From: Pseudomonadota bacterium
GTDB lineage: Bacteria; Pseudomonadota; Alphaproteobacteria; Rhizobiales; Beijerinckiaceae
NCBI GenBank assembly: GCA_023386155.1
Contig: JAEWKH010000071.1
Span: 1-64,000 of the forward strand
Direction of reading: 5' to 3'
Length of the DNA: 64,000 bases
Shown: positions 24,550-32,137 of the stretch, in pieces
Layout: each line of letters begins with the position of its first letter
Numbering within the stretch: position 1 is the stretch's first letter
Notes under the pieces: generated by a model
What the model was told of the DNA's origin: nothing
The model's database searches: none
What the model saw: only the letters and a program-made list of their open reading frames with translations
Translations under genes and position numbers: made by a program

Positions 24550-26568
24550 ATGAACCGTCTGAAAGAGGCCAGCTCCCCCTACCTTCTGCAGCACAGGGAC
24601 AATCCTGTCCATTGGTGGGAATGGGGTCCCGCGGCCCTGGCCGAGGCCAGGCGGCTCGACAGGCCGATCCTGATCTCCATCGGCTATGCCGCCTGCCACT
24701 GGTGCCACGTGATGGCCCATGAGAGCTTCGAGGATCCCGACGTGGCGGCGGTCATGAACGAGCTCTTCGTCAATATCAAGGTCGATCGCGAGGAACGGCC
24801 GGACGTGGACCATGTCTACATGAGCGCGCTCCACCTGCTGGGCGAACCCGGCGGCTGGCCCCTCACCATGTTCCTGACGCCGGACGGCGAGCCGTTCTGG
24901 GGCGGCACCTATTTCCCGAAGGAGCCGCGCTTCGGACGGCCGGGCTTCGTCGGCGTGCTGCGCGAGATCAGCCGCCTGTATCACGCCGAGCCGGAGCGGA
25001 TCCTCAAGAACCGGGACGCGATCAAGCATCACCTCGCCAAGGTGGAGCGGGACGACGGCGGCACCCTCGGCCTCGCCGATCTTGACCGGATGGGCTTGCG
25101 GCTTTCCGAGCTGATCGACACGGAGAACGGGGGCCTGCAGGGCGCCCCGAAATTCCCCAACCCGCCGCTCCTCGAATATCTCTACCGCTATGCGGGCCGC
25201 AGCGGCGACGCGGAGGCGAAGAGGCGCTTTCTCCTGACGCTCGAGCGGATGGCGCTCGGCGGCATCCACGATCACCTCGGCGGGGGCTTCGCCCGCTATT
25301 CCGTCGACGAGCGCTGGCTCGTGCCGCATTTCGAGAAGATGCTCTACGACAATGCGCAGCTCCTGGAGCTCTACGCCCTCGCCTATGCGGAAACCGGCCG
25401 CGCCCTCTTCCGGGACGCGGCCGAGGGCATCGTCGCCTGGCTCCAGCGGGAGATGACCATTCCGGAGGGCGCCTTCGCGTCGAGCCTCGATGCGGATTCG
25501 GAGGGCGAGGAGGGCCGCTTCTATGTCTGGAGCCTCGCGGAGATCCGCGAGACCCTGGGCGAGGAGGATGCCGCCTTCTTCGCCAAGATCTACGACATCA
25601 CCGAAGAGGGAAACTTCGAGGGCCGCAACATCCCGAACCGCCTCCTCTCCGGCGAGGCCCCGTCCGCCGTCGAGGAGCGGCTCTCCGCCATGCGGGCCCG
25701 GCTCCTGGAGCGGCGCGGCTCACGGGTCAGGCCCGGCCTCGACGACAAGGTGCTGGCGGACTGGAACGGCCTGATGATCGCAAGCCTCGTGCGGGCCGCC
25801 CCGCCCCTCGGCCGGCCCGACTGGCTCGGCCTCGCGGCCCGGGCCTATCGCTTCGTCGCCGGGTCCATGAGCCGCGACGGCCGGCTCGGCCATTCCTGGC
25901 GCGGCGGGGCGCTGATTATACCGGGCTTCGCCCTCGACCATGCGGCCATGATGCGGGCGGCGCTCGCCCTCTTCGAAGCGACCTCCGAGCCCGCCTATCT
26001 CCGGGACGCGCAGAGCTGGCGCGACGGGCTGCTCGACGAGTACAGGGTCGAGGAGACCGGCTGCCTTGCCATGACCGCCCGGGGAGCGGATCCCCTGGTC
26101 GTACGTCCCCAGCCGAGCGCGGACGATGCGGTGCCCAACGCCAACGGGGTCTTCGCCGAGGCGCTGGTCCGGCTGGCCCAGATCACGGAGACCGAAGGCG
26201 ATCTCCAGCGGGCCTCGGATATCCTGGGCCATCTCGTGGGAATCGCGCGCGCGGCCCCGCTCGGCCACACGTCGATCCTCAATGGCCTCGACCTGCACCT
26301 GCGCGGCCTGAGCATCCTCGTCACGGGACACAACGCCGAGGCGCTGTTCGAGGTCGCCCTCAAGATCCCCTACCCCGAGCGCAGCGTTCGGCGGCTGCGC
26401 GGGGACGAGATCCTCGACGACAACCACCCGGCCAAGGCCCTCGCCGCCTCGACCCCGGAAGCCCAGGCCCTCGTCTGCGCCGGCATGCGCTGCTCTCTTC
26501 CGGTCACGGATGCGGAGGGGTTGAAGGCGCAGGTGGCGGAGATGCTGGCAGCGAGAAGCGAAACTTAA
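24550..26568 (+). CDS. Thioredoxin-domain protein, YyaL/SSP411 family (DUF255)
   Basis: 672 aa. The N-terminal domain (about residues 1-165) is thioredoxin-like (DUF255), with YLLQHRDNPVHWWEWGPAAL and the CHWCHVMAHESF motif in place of CxxC, then NIKVDREERPDVDHVYMSA. The rest is an alpha/alpha six-barrel of the glycosidase or epimerase type (GGIHDHLGGGFARYSVDERW, FEKMLYDNAQLLELYA). The family is widespread but its biochemical role is not established. It is divergent from mnmE and is the first gene of an accessory insert between mnmE and rho. Confidence 0.9.
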   Translation: MNRLKEASSPYLLQHRDNPVHWWEWGPAALAEARRLDRPILISIGYAACHWCHVMAHESFEDPDVAAVMNELFVNIKVDREERPDVDHVYMSALHLLGEPGGWPLTMFLTPDGEPFWGGTYFPKEPRFGRPGFVGVLREISRLYHAEPERILKNRDAIKHHLAKVERDDGGTLGLADLDRMGLRLSELIDTENGGLQGAPKFPNPPLLEYLYRYAGRSGDAEAKRRFLLTLERMALGGIHDHLGGGFARYSVDERWLVPHFEKMLYDNAQLLELYALAYAETGRALFRDAAEGIVAWLQREMTIPEGAFASSLDADSEGEEGRFYVWSLAEIRETLGEEDAAFFAKIYDITEEGNFEGRNIPNRLLSGEAPSAVEERLSAMRARLLERRGSRVRPGLDDKVLADWNGLMIASLVRAAPPLGRPDWLGLAARAYRFVAGSMSRDGRLGHSWRGGALIIPGFALDHAAMMRAALALFEATSEPAYLRDAQSWRDGLLDEYRVEETGCLAMTARGADPLVVRPQPSADDAVPNANGVFAEALVRLAQITETEGDLQRASDILGHLVGIARAAPLGHTSILNGLDLHLRGLSILVTGHNAEALFEVALKIPYPERSVRRLRGDEILDDNHPAKALAASTPEAQALVCAGMRCSLPVTDAEGLKAQVAEMLAARSET

Positions 26569-26736
26569 AGCGAGCGCGAGAACTTCCTCCTCGCCATCTG
26601 GGGCACTCTCTTTCCCAAGTTGGGAACACCCGACTTGGGTTGGGGTGGAGTTGGAGGCGACGGTACCGGCGATAGCTTCTCAAGGTGAGGCGGCGCCACT
26701 GTCGTCTCTGGTTCTCGCCAATAGTGGGTAAGCTCA

Positions 26737-27246
26737 TCAACAATCCGGCTCCCCCCTCGCCGCCTCCCGCTTCAGATGCCCTAACGGCAGGGCCGCGTCG
26801 GATTTCACGCGGGTCAGGGCGAAGTTCGACCGGATGTCGCCGATCATCGGCAGGGTCAGGATCTTTTCCGTCAGCAGCCGCTCATAGGCTTTGAGATTGG
26901 TCACCACGATCTCGGCGATGAAATCGGCCGTGCCGGAGACCATGTGGCAGGCCACCACCTCGGGCATGGCGGCGAGCGCCTGCTGGAGCGCCTGCGCGTT
27001 GTCGCGGGAATGCCGTTCCACCTTGATCTCCACGAAGACCGTGAGGCCGAGGCCGACGGAGTCCCGGTCGAGCACGGCCCGGTAGGTGCGGATGAAGCCG
27101 TCGCGCTCCAGGCGCCTGACCCGCCGCAGGCAGGGCGAGGGCGACAGGCCGACCAGGTCGGCCAGCTCCTGGTTGGTGAGCCGCCCGTCGCCCTGTAGGG
27201 CGTTCAGGATCCGCAGGTCGATGGCGTCGAGATTGATATACGGCAT
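26737..27246 (-). CDS. Lrp/AsnC family transcriptional regulator
   Basis: 169 aa from the ATG at 27246, where typical members begin (MPYINLDAIDLRIL); a TTG at 27285 would add 13 residues. Residues 5-60 hold the helix-turn-helix (LTNQELADLVGLSPSPCLRRVRRL), and 70-150 the RAM/AsnC ligand-binding domain (VFVEIKVERHSRDNAQAL, VACHMVSGTADFIAEIVV). It is divergent from the EamA transporter across about 120 bases, so it may regulate an amino-acid or metabolite exporter (inference). Confidence 0.92.
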   Translation of the reverse strand: MPYINLDAIDLRILNALQGDGRLTNQELADLVGLSPSPCLRRVRRLERDGFIRTYRAVLDRDSVGLGLTVFVEIKVERHSRDNAQALQQALAAMPEVVACHMVSGTADFIAEIVVTNLKAYERLLTEKILTLPMIGDIRSNFALTRVKSDAALPLGHLKREAARGEPDC

Positions 27247-27368
27247 GGCTGCGTGAAAACCCCGCTTCACGCAATATTCTGCCAAGAACGAGCAATCATC
27301 AAGCCGGACTTCGCAAGGACATGCCCCGCCCTGAAAGCTTATGCTCAGGGCAATCTTGGAGGTTCGTC

Positions 27369-28289
27369 ATGTCCGATCTTGTCTCTCCCGCGCTCCGGGC
27401 GCTAATCCGCCCCGCCCTGACCGGCTGGCTCGCCGCCTTCGCCACGGTGACGATCTGGGCCGTCTGGGCGGTCGCCACCCGCCACGCGGTCACCCATGAC
27501 CTGCCGCCGGCCGCCCTCGGGCTCCTGCGGTTCGCGGTCCCGGCCCTCCTGCTGCTCCCGATCAGCCTGCGGATCGGCCTCCTGCCGAAGGGGCTTGGCT
27601 TCCGCAAGGGAATCGGACTCCTCGGCTCCGGCGCCCCGTTCTTCCTCGTGGTGGCGCTCGGCATGCAATTCGCCCCGGCGGCGGAGATCGGGCCGCTCCT
27701 GCCCGGCACCATGCCGCTCTTCGTGGCCCTGATCGGCTGGCTCGTCTTGGGCGAGCGGCTCGGGCGGATCAGGATCGCGGGCTTCGCCCTCATCCTTATC
27801 GGCGTGATCTGCATCGGCGGCCATGGGCTGCTGGTGGCCGGCAATGGTGCCTGGCGCGGGCATCTCCTGCTGCTCACCGGCGCTTGCCTGTGGGGAATCT
27901 ACACCCATGCCTATCGCCGCAGCGGCCTGTCGGCCCTCCAGGCCGCCGCCCTCATCGGGCTGTGGTCCTTCCTGATCCTTCTGCCCTTCGGCGCCCCGTC
28001 CCTGGTCCGCGCGCTCGGCGAGGGACTGGCCGGTCCCATCGTCCTTCAAGCGATCCTGCAGGGTTTCCTGTCGGGCGTCGTGGGGATCATTCTCTACGGC
28101 ATCGCCGTCGACCGTCTCGGCGCCTCGCGGGCCGCCGCCGTCTCGCCCCTGTCGATCGTGCTGGCGGCCCTGATCGCGATTCCCGTTCTCGGCGAGTTCC
28201 CGGATGCCGCCGCGATGATCGGGATAATTCTGGCGACGCTCGGCGTTGTCCTGGCAAGCGGCGTCCTCGGTTCCACAGCGCGGGAATGA
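27369..28289 (+). CDS. EamA/DMT family transporter
   Basis: 306 aa from the ATG at 27369, which has a clear GGAGG site 8 bases upstream. It has ten hydrophobic segments in two EamA repeats. The first repeat begins near LAAFATVTIWAVWAVATRHA and closes with GWLVLGERLGRIRIAGFALI, and the second ends IPVLGEFPDAAAMIGIILAT. The family exports amino acids, nucleotides or other metabolites. The divergent Lrp-type regulator suggests an amino-acid-like substrate (inference). The downstream 32-aa membrane protein gene is 32 bases away. Confidence 0.9.
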   Translation: MSDLVSPALRALIRPALTGWLAAFATVTIWAVWAVATRHAVTHDLPPAALGLLRFAVPALLLLPISLRIGLLPKGLGFRKGIGLLGSGAPFFLVVALGMQFAPAAEIGPLLPGTMPLFVALIGWLVLGERLGRIRIAGFALILIGVICIGGHGLLVAGNGAWRGHLLLLTGACLWGIYTHAYRRSGLSALQAAALIGLWSFLILLPFGAPSLVRALGEGLAGPIVLQAILQGFLSGVVGIILYGIAVDRLGASRAAAVSPLSIVLAALIAIPVLGEFPDAAAMIGIILATLGVVLASGVLGSTARE

Positions 28290-28321
28290 CGCGGACGCCC
28301 GTCACGTCACCGGGAGCAACG

Positions 28322-28420
28322 ATGTTCTTTTTCTTCTCGAACCGGCTGGGCTGCGCAGGCTCGCTCCTGATTTCCGCCGTGCTGACCCTGATCGTGCTGT
28401 GGCTGATGGGTGTATTCTGA
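28322..28420 (+). CDS. Conserved-type 32-aa single-pass membrane protein
   Basis: Too short for standard ORF cut-offs. It starts MFFFFSNRLGCAGSLLIS and continues with a Leu/Val-rich helix, so nearly the whole protein is one membrane segment preceded by a polar SNRLGC motif. I recall similar tiny proteins (SNRLGCxGS start) in many Rhizobiales, but cannot search to confirm. A GGGAG ribosome-binding site lies upstream. It follows the EamA gene and ends just before the rho terminator. Confidence 0.6.
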   Translation: MFFFFSNRLGCAGSLLISAVLTLIVLWLMGVF

Positions 28421-28424
28421 CCGC

Positions 28425-28462
28425 AAACAAAAACCCCACCCTCTCGGCTTGAGAGGATGGGG
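28425..28462 (-). terminator. Rho-independent terminator of rho
   Basis: On the minus strand CCCCATCCTCTC, a five-base loop, then GAGAGGGTGGGG (one mismatch) is followed by TTTTTGTTTG. It lies 28 bases beyond the rho stop codon and is the expected end of that transcript. Confidence 0.85.
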
Positions 28463-28490
28463 CCAAAATTCCGGACGCGGACGGTCCGCG

Positions 28491-29756
28491 TCAGGTGTTC
28501 ATCGAGTCGAAGAACTCCTGGTTCGACTTGGTCTGGCGCAGCTTGTCGAGCAGGAACTCGATGGCGTCGACCGTGCCCATCGGGTTGAGGATGCGGCGCA
28601 GCACGTACATCTTCTTGAGCGTGTCCGACGGCACCAGCAGCTCTTCCTTACGGGTGCCGGAGCGGGTGATGTCGATGGCCGGGAAGGTGCGCTTGTCGGC
28701 GACCTTGCGGTCGAGGATGATTTCCGAGTTGCCGGTGCCCTTGAACTCTTCGAAGATCACCTCGTCCATGCGCGAGCCGGTATCGATGAGCGCGGTCGCG
28801 ATGATGGTGAGCGAGCCACCCTCCTCGATGTTGCGCGCCGCGCCGAAGAAGCGCTTCGGGCGCTGCAGGGCGTTGGCGTCGACACCGCCGGTGAGCACCT
28901 TGCCGGATGACGGCACCACCGTGTTGTAGGCGCGGCCCAGGCGCGTGATCGAGTCGAGCAGGATGACCACGTCGCGGCCGTGCTCCACGAGGCGCTTGGC
29001 CTTCTCGATCACCATCTCGGCCACCTGCACGTGGCGGGTCGCCGGCTCGTCGAAGGTGGAGGCCACGACCTCGCCCTTCACAGAGCGCTGCATGTCGGTC
29101 ACCTCCTCCGGGCGCTCGTCGATGAGCAGCACGATGAGGTAGCACTCGGGATGGTTGGTGGTGATCGACTGCGCGACGTTCTGCATCAGCACGGTCTTGC
29201 CGGTGCGCGGCGGCGCGACGATGAGGGCGCGCTGGCCCTTGCCGATGGGCGACACGATGTCGATGATCCGCGGCGAGAAATCCTTTCTCGTCGGATCGGC
29301 GATTTCGAGATTGAAGCGCTCGTGCGGGAAGAGCGGCGTCAGGTTGTCGAAATGGACCTTGTGCCGGATCTTCTCGGGATCCTCGAAATTGATGGTGTTG
29401 ACCTTGAGGAGGGCGAAATAGCGCTCGCCTTCCTTCGGGCCGCGGATCGGGCCGTCCACCGTGTCCCCGGTGCGCAGGCCGAACTTCCGGATCTGCGAGG
29501 GCGAGACATAGATGTCGTCGGGGCCGGGCAGGTAGTTCGAATCGGCCGAGCGCAGGAAGCCGAAGCCGTCCTGCAGCACCTCGACGACGCCGGCGCCGAT
29601 GATTTCCACGTCGCGCGCCGCCAGCTGCTTGAGGATGGCGAACATGAGCTCCTGCTTGCGCATGGTGCTCGCGTTCTCGACCTCGAGTTCTTCGGCGAAG
29701 GTGATGAGTTCGGTGGCGGATTTGGATTTCAGGTCTTGAAGCTTGATTTCCCTCAT
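28491..29756 (-). CDS. rho: Transcription termination factor Rho
   Basis: 421 aa from the ATG at 29756 (MREIKLQDLKSKSATELITF); 43 upstream in-frame codons are leader. A ring-shaped RNA-dependent helicase. The N-terminal helical domain and the RNA-binding cold-shock domain (about 50-125, GFGFLRSADSNYLPGPDDIYVS) are followed by the ATPase domain. This has Walker A APPRTGKTVL, Walker B VVILLDSITRL, the Q-loop/R-loop regions and VLTGGVDANALQRPKRFFGAAR. The family is strongly conserved and there is no unusual insertion. It is transcribed away from the proposed origin. Confidence 0.97.
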   Translation of the reverse strand: MREIKLQDLKSKSATELITFAEELEVENASTMRKQELMFAILKQLAARDVEIIGAGVVEVLQDGFGFLRSADSNYLPGPDDIYVSPSQIRKFGLRTGDTVDGPIRGPKEGERYFALLKVNTINFEDPEKIRHKVHFDNLTPLFPHERFNLEIADPTRKDFSPRIIDIVSPIGKGQRALIVAPPRTGKTVLMQNVAQSITTNHPECYLIVLLIDERPEEVTDMQRSVKGEVVASTFDEPATRHVQVAEMVIEKAKRLVEHGRDVVILLDSITRLGRAYNTVVPSSGKVLTGGVDANALQRPKRFFGAARNIEEGGSLTIIATALIDTGSRMDEVIFEEFKGTGNSEIILDRKVADKRTFPAIDITRSGTRKEELLVPSDTLKKMYVLRRILNPMGTVDAIEFLLDKLRQTKSNQEFFDSMNT

Positions 29757-29909
29757 CGGGGAACACTCTCGGGGTAAGATCGCGGGCAGGATGGCTGTAC
29801 GCGGGGAGATCGGGGAACGTTGGACAGGGCCGCTCAGTTCACGAGGGGTGACTTGAGAGAGCCCTGGGGGCCCCGTGCAGCGCACCTGTCTTTGGAGGAA
29901 GAGGATTCT

Positions 29910-29938
29910 TATTTAGCCCTATTCGCGCCAGGGCTCAA
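29910..29938 (-). promoter_or_regulatory. Probable sigma-70 promoter of rho
   Basis: On the minus strand TTGAGC (-35), exactly 17 bases, then TAAATA (-10). Transcription would start near 29903, giving a 5' leader of about 145 nucleotides before the rho ATG. Rho is autoregulated through its leader in several bacteria, so the long leader is consistent. Prediction only. Confidence 0.6.
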
Positions 29939-30011
29939 GGGGGTTTGGGACACGACTTCGCGAATGGAGTCTCGGAAGGCGAGGTGGGAGGCGGGAACGG
30001 GTGCAGAACGA

Positions 30012-30054
30012 GGCACAGGATCACCTCTCCCCATGGGAGAGGTGATCCTGTGCC
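30012..30054. repeat. Perfect 20-bp-stem inverted repeat
   Basis: Two fully complementary 20-base arms (GGCACAGGATCACCTCTCCC and its reverse complement) are separated by only three bases. There is no T-run on either side. It lies between hemJ and rho, 3' of hemJ. Most likely a dispersed palindromic element or an RNase-blocking 3' hairpin. Confidence 0.8.
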
Positions 30055-30117
30055 ACATTCGTCCAACGATCCCGGATCTCCGCGACGCTTCGTCCGGGAT
30101 GACACGATCGGCAAAAA

Positions 30118-30543
30118 TCAGAACGGCTTCACGATCACCAGGATCACGATCCCGATCACAAGAATCGTCGGGACCTCGTTGAGGATGCGGTAGTATTTCG
30201 CAGGCCTCGTGTTCTTGTCGGCGGCGAATTCCTTGAGCCGGCGCACATAGACCCCGTGCAGGCCGGACATGATCAGCACGAGCAGAAGCTTGCCGTGCAT
30301 CCAGCCGGATTTGTACCAGGCGCCGTCCCATAGCAGGTAGAGCCCCAGCACCCAGGTCACCACCATGGCCGGGTTGATGATCGCCTTCAGGAGGCGCCGC
30401 TCCATGATCTTGAAGGTCTCCGACTGGATCGAGCCCTTGGGCGCGTCGCAATGGTAGACGAAGAGGCGGGGCAGATAGAACATGCCCGCCATCCAGGCGA
30501 TGACGGCGATCACGTGGAACGCCTTGATCCAGAGATACAGCAT
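30118..30543 (-). CDS. hemJ: Protoporphyrinogen IX oxidase HemJ
   Basis: 141 aa integral membrane protein with four helices. HemJ oxidises protoporphyrinogen IX to protoporphyrin IX in bacteria lacking HemG/HemY. The conserved His in LWIKAFHVIAVIAWMAGMFY and the conserved Lys/His region in SGWMHGKLLLVL and GLHGVYVRRLKEFA are present, along with KYYRILNEVPTILVIGIVILV. It starts one base after the hemE stop, forming a hemE-hemJ operon. Confidence 0.93.
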   Translation of the reverse strand: MLYLWIKAFHVIAVIAWMAGMFYLPRLFVYHCDAPKGSIQSETFKIMERRLLKAIINPAMVVTWVLGLYLLWDGAWYKSGWMHGKLLLVLIMSGLHGVYVRRLKEFAADKNTRPAKYYRILNEVPTILVIGIVILVIVKPF

Positions 30544-30544
30544 G

Positions 30545-31582
30545 TCATGCCCCCCGCACGCGAGCGATCAGCTGCGCGACATGGTCGATCGGCGTCTCCG
30601 GCAGGATGCCGTGCCCGAGATTGAAGATGTGCGGGCGGCCGCGCACCGCCTCGAGAATATGATCCACGCCCCCGGTCAGCGCCTCGCCGCCGGCGATCAG
30701 CGCCAGAGGATCGAGATTGCCCTGGGTCGCGACATTGCCCGGCAGGGTCGGCAGCACGACGGCCGGGTCGAGCGTCCAGTCGAGCGCCAGGGCGTCGCCG
30801 ATCCCGGCGGCCGCGAAGCGGTGGAGATTGGCACCGCCGCCCCTGACGAACACGATGGCCTTGGCCTGCGGCCGCGCCGCCTTGAGGCCCGCCACCATCC
30901 GGCCGATCGGGTGCAGCGACAGCCGGTCGAAGAGCGCGGGCGGCAGGGCCGAGCCGAAGCTCTCGAAGATCTGGACCGCCTCGGCGCCCGCATCGATCTG
31001 GCGGATGAGATAGGCCGTGGAGGCGTGCACGAGCTTCTCGATCAGCGCATCCATGAAGGCCGGGTCGCGATAGGCGGTGAGCCGGGCCGGCGCCTGATCG
31101 GGCGTGCCCTTGCCGGCGATCATGTAGCTCGCCACGGTCCAGGGGGCGCCGCAGAAGCCGAGGAGCGTCGTCTCCCTGGGAAGGGACTGCCTCAGGCGGT
31201 CGAGCGTCTCGAAGACCGGGTTCAGCCGCTCCAGCGGCAGCTCGTCGGCGAGCCGCGAGAAATCCGCCTGCGAGGTGACCGGATCGAGCTTGGGCCCCTC
31301 GTTCTCGACGAAACGCACGTCCTGGCCCAGCGCATGGGGGATGACCAGGATGTCGGAGAACAGGATCGAGGCGTCGAAGCCGAAGCGGCGGATCGGCTGG
31401 AGGGTCACCTCCTCGGCGAGCCTCGGGTTGTAGCAGAGGTCGAGGAAGGAGCCGGCCTGCTTCCTGGTCTCGCGGTATTCCGGCAGATAACGGCCGGCCT
31501 GGCGCATGATCCAGATCGGCAGCGGCCAGACCGGCTCGCCGTTCAGCACGCGAAGAATCGCTTTGGTGGGACGCTCGCTCAC
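30545..31582 (-). CDS. hemE: Uroporphyrinogen decarboxylase
   Basis: 345 aa. It decarboxylates the four acetate groups of uroporphyrinogen III in haem synthesis. The first signature IWIMRQAGRYLPEYRETR, with the two substrate-binding Arg, is at about residues 24-41. The catalytic Asp is in FGFDASILFSDI (about 75), and the second signature is GFCGAPWTVASYMIAG (about 140). The tail HIFNLGHGILPETP is typical. The gene sits immediately beside the proposed origin, as in Caulobacter and Rickettsia. Confidence 0.97.
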   Translation of the reverse strand: MSERPTKAILRVLNGEPVWPLPIWIMRQAGRYLPEYRETRKQAGSFLDLCYNPRLAEEVTLQPIRRFGFDASILFSDILVIPHALGQDVRFVENEGPKLDPVTSQADFSRLADELPLERLNPVFETLDRLRQSLPRETTLLGFCGAPWTVASYMIAGKGTPDQAPARLTAYRDPAFMDALIEKLVHASTAYLIRQIDAGAEAVQIFESFGSALPPALFDRLSLHPIGRMVAGLKAARPQAKAIVFVRGGGANLHRFAAAGIGDALALDWTLDPAVVLPTLPGNVATQGNLDPLALIAGGEALTGGVDHILEAVRGRPHIFNLGHGILPETPIDHVAQLIARVRGA

Positions 31583-31693
31583 AGGCCCTCTCTTAAAAGA
31601 ATAATTCTTGAATCTAAGAATCTGATGTTTCTCTTGGGCCGTGAATCACAAAGCCGCAACCCCGTCCACAGCCGGTCCACACGGGCCGCGCCG

Positions 31694-31708
31694 TTAACGG
31701 GTCATTAA
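31694..31708. promoter_or_regulatory. CtrA-type box TTAA-N7-TTAA (1)
   Basis: TTAACGGGTCATTAA followed by CC. It fits the consensus of the alphaproteobacterial cell-cycle regulator CtrA, which blocks DnaA access to the Caulobacter origin. Confidence 0.65.
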
Positions 31709-31752
31709 CCGATGGGGCGGACGCGCCACAATCCTTTCCGAATTCTTAAACC

Positions 31753-31779
31753 TTAACAGCCCGTTAACGAAGCTTAACC
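31753..31779. promoter_or_regulatory. Overlapping CtrA-type boxes (2)
   Basis: Three TTAA elements: TTAA, seven bases, TTAA, six bases, TTAACC. The first pair fits the N7 spacing exactly. A further TTAA lies at 31746. Confidence 0.6.
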
Positions 31780-31920
31780 AAACCTGAATCGAAAACCCGA
31801 GGGTGATTCGTGCCGGATTCTCCCAATTCGCCACTGCGGGACTCGCACAAGGACGAGCGCTGTTGATGGCTTGCGACGAATCCCACAGGCCCCCGCGCTG
31901 GACCTCCGGGGCGAGCCGTC

Positions 31921-31929
31921 TTATCCACA
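31921..31929 (+). promoter_or_regulatory. DnaA box, perfect consensus
   Basis: TTATCCACA is identical to the high-affinity DnaA box. It lies 340 bases from the hemE start and 209 bases before the ppsR start. Confidence 0.8.
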
Positions 31930-31981
31930 CTGATCGACTCCTTCCGTGGATGATCTGAGAGGCTGGCTCATCAGACTCTCA

Positions 31982-32087
31982 CCTCATCCTGAGGAGCAGC
32001 GAAGCTGCGTCTCGAAGGAGGATCCAGTGTGCGCTGGAGACGCCCTGATCCTTCGAGACACCGCCTTTGGCGGCCCTCAGGATGAGG
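31982..32087. repeat. Long inverted repeat (CCTCATCCTGAGG ... CCTCAGGATGAGG)
   Basis: The left arm carries CCTCATCCTGAGG then TCTCGAAGGAGGATC; the right arm carries GATCCTTCGAGA then CCTCAGGATGAGG. Single or degraded arms appear at 1379 and 23005. It is an intergenic repeat of a kind widespread in Rhizobiales and sits between the origin and ppsR. Confidence 0.75.
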
Positions 32088-32137
32088 GCTGTGGAAGATG
32101 CCGAATATTGGGCCAGACTCTGAGGAGAACCCGGGCC

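Larger units (their letters stand above)
29757..30117. other. rho upstream region and hemJ-rho intergenic sequence
   Basis: 361 bases with no gene. It holds the rho leader (about 150 bases), a promoter-like sequence (29910-29938), a 20-bp-stem hairpin (30012-30054) and a REP-like GATCCCGGATC...TCCGGGAT motif (about 30067-30100). Confidence 0.6.
31583..31945. other. Probable chromosomal replication origin (oriC)
   Basis: 363 bases without genes, beside hemE, where alphaproteobacterial origins typically lie. Seen: a perfect DnaA box TTATCCACA at 31921-31929 and weaker CCACA boxes near 31671-31681 and 31880. There are TTAA-N7-TTAA motifs of the CtrA type at 31694-31708 and 31753-31767, with a further TTAA-N6-TTAACC running to 31779. 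Nine GANTC methylation sites fall inside it (a tenth at 31974), and an AT-rich stretch with AAGAATAATTCTT at 31597-31609 is a possible unwinding element. Core genes flanking it on each side point away from it and two parS sites lie within 11 kb. Origin function is inferred. Confidence 0.82.

Noticed and set aside
31946..32137. Upstream extension of ppsR
   Set aside because: It reads through the 31982-32087 inverted repeat. The family starts at FHLHLVSDSTGET just after the GTG at 32138.
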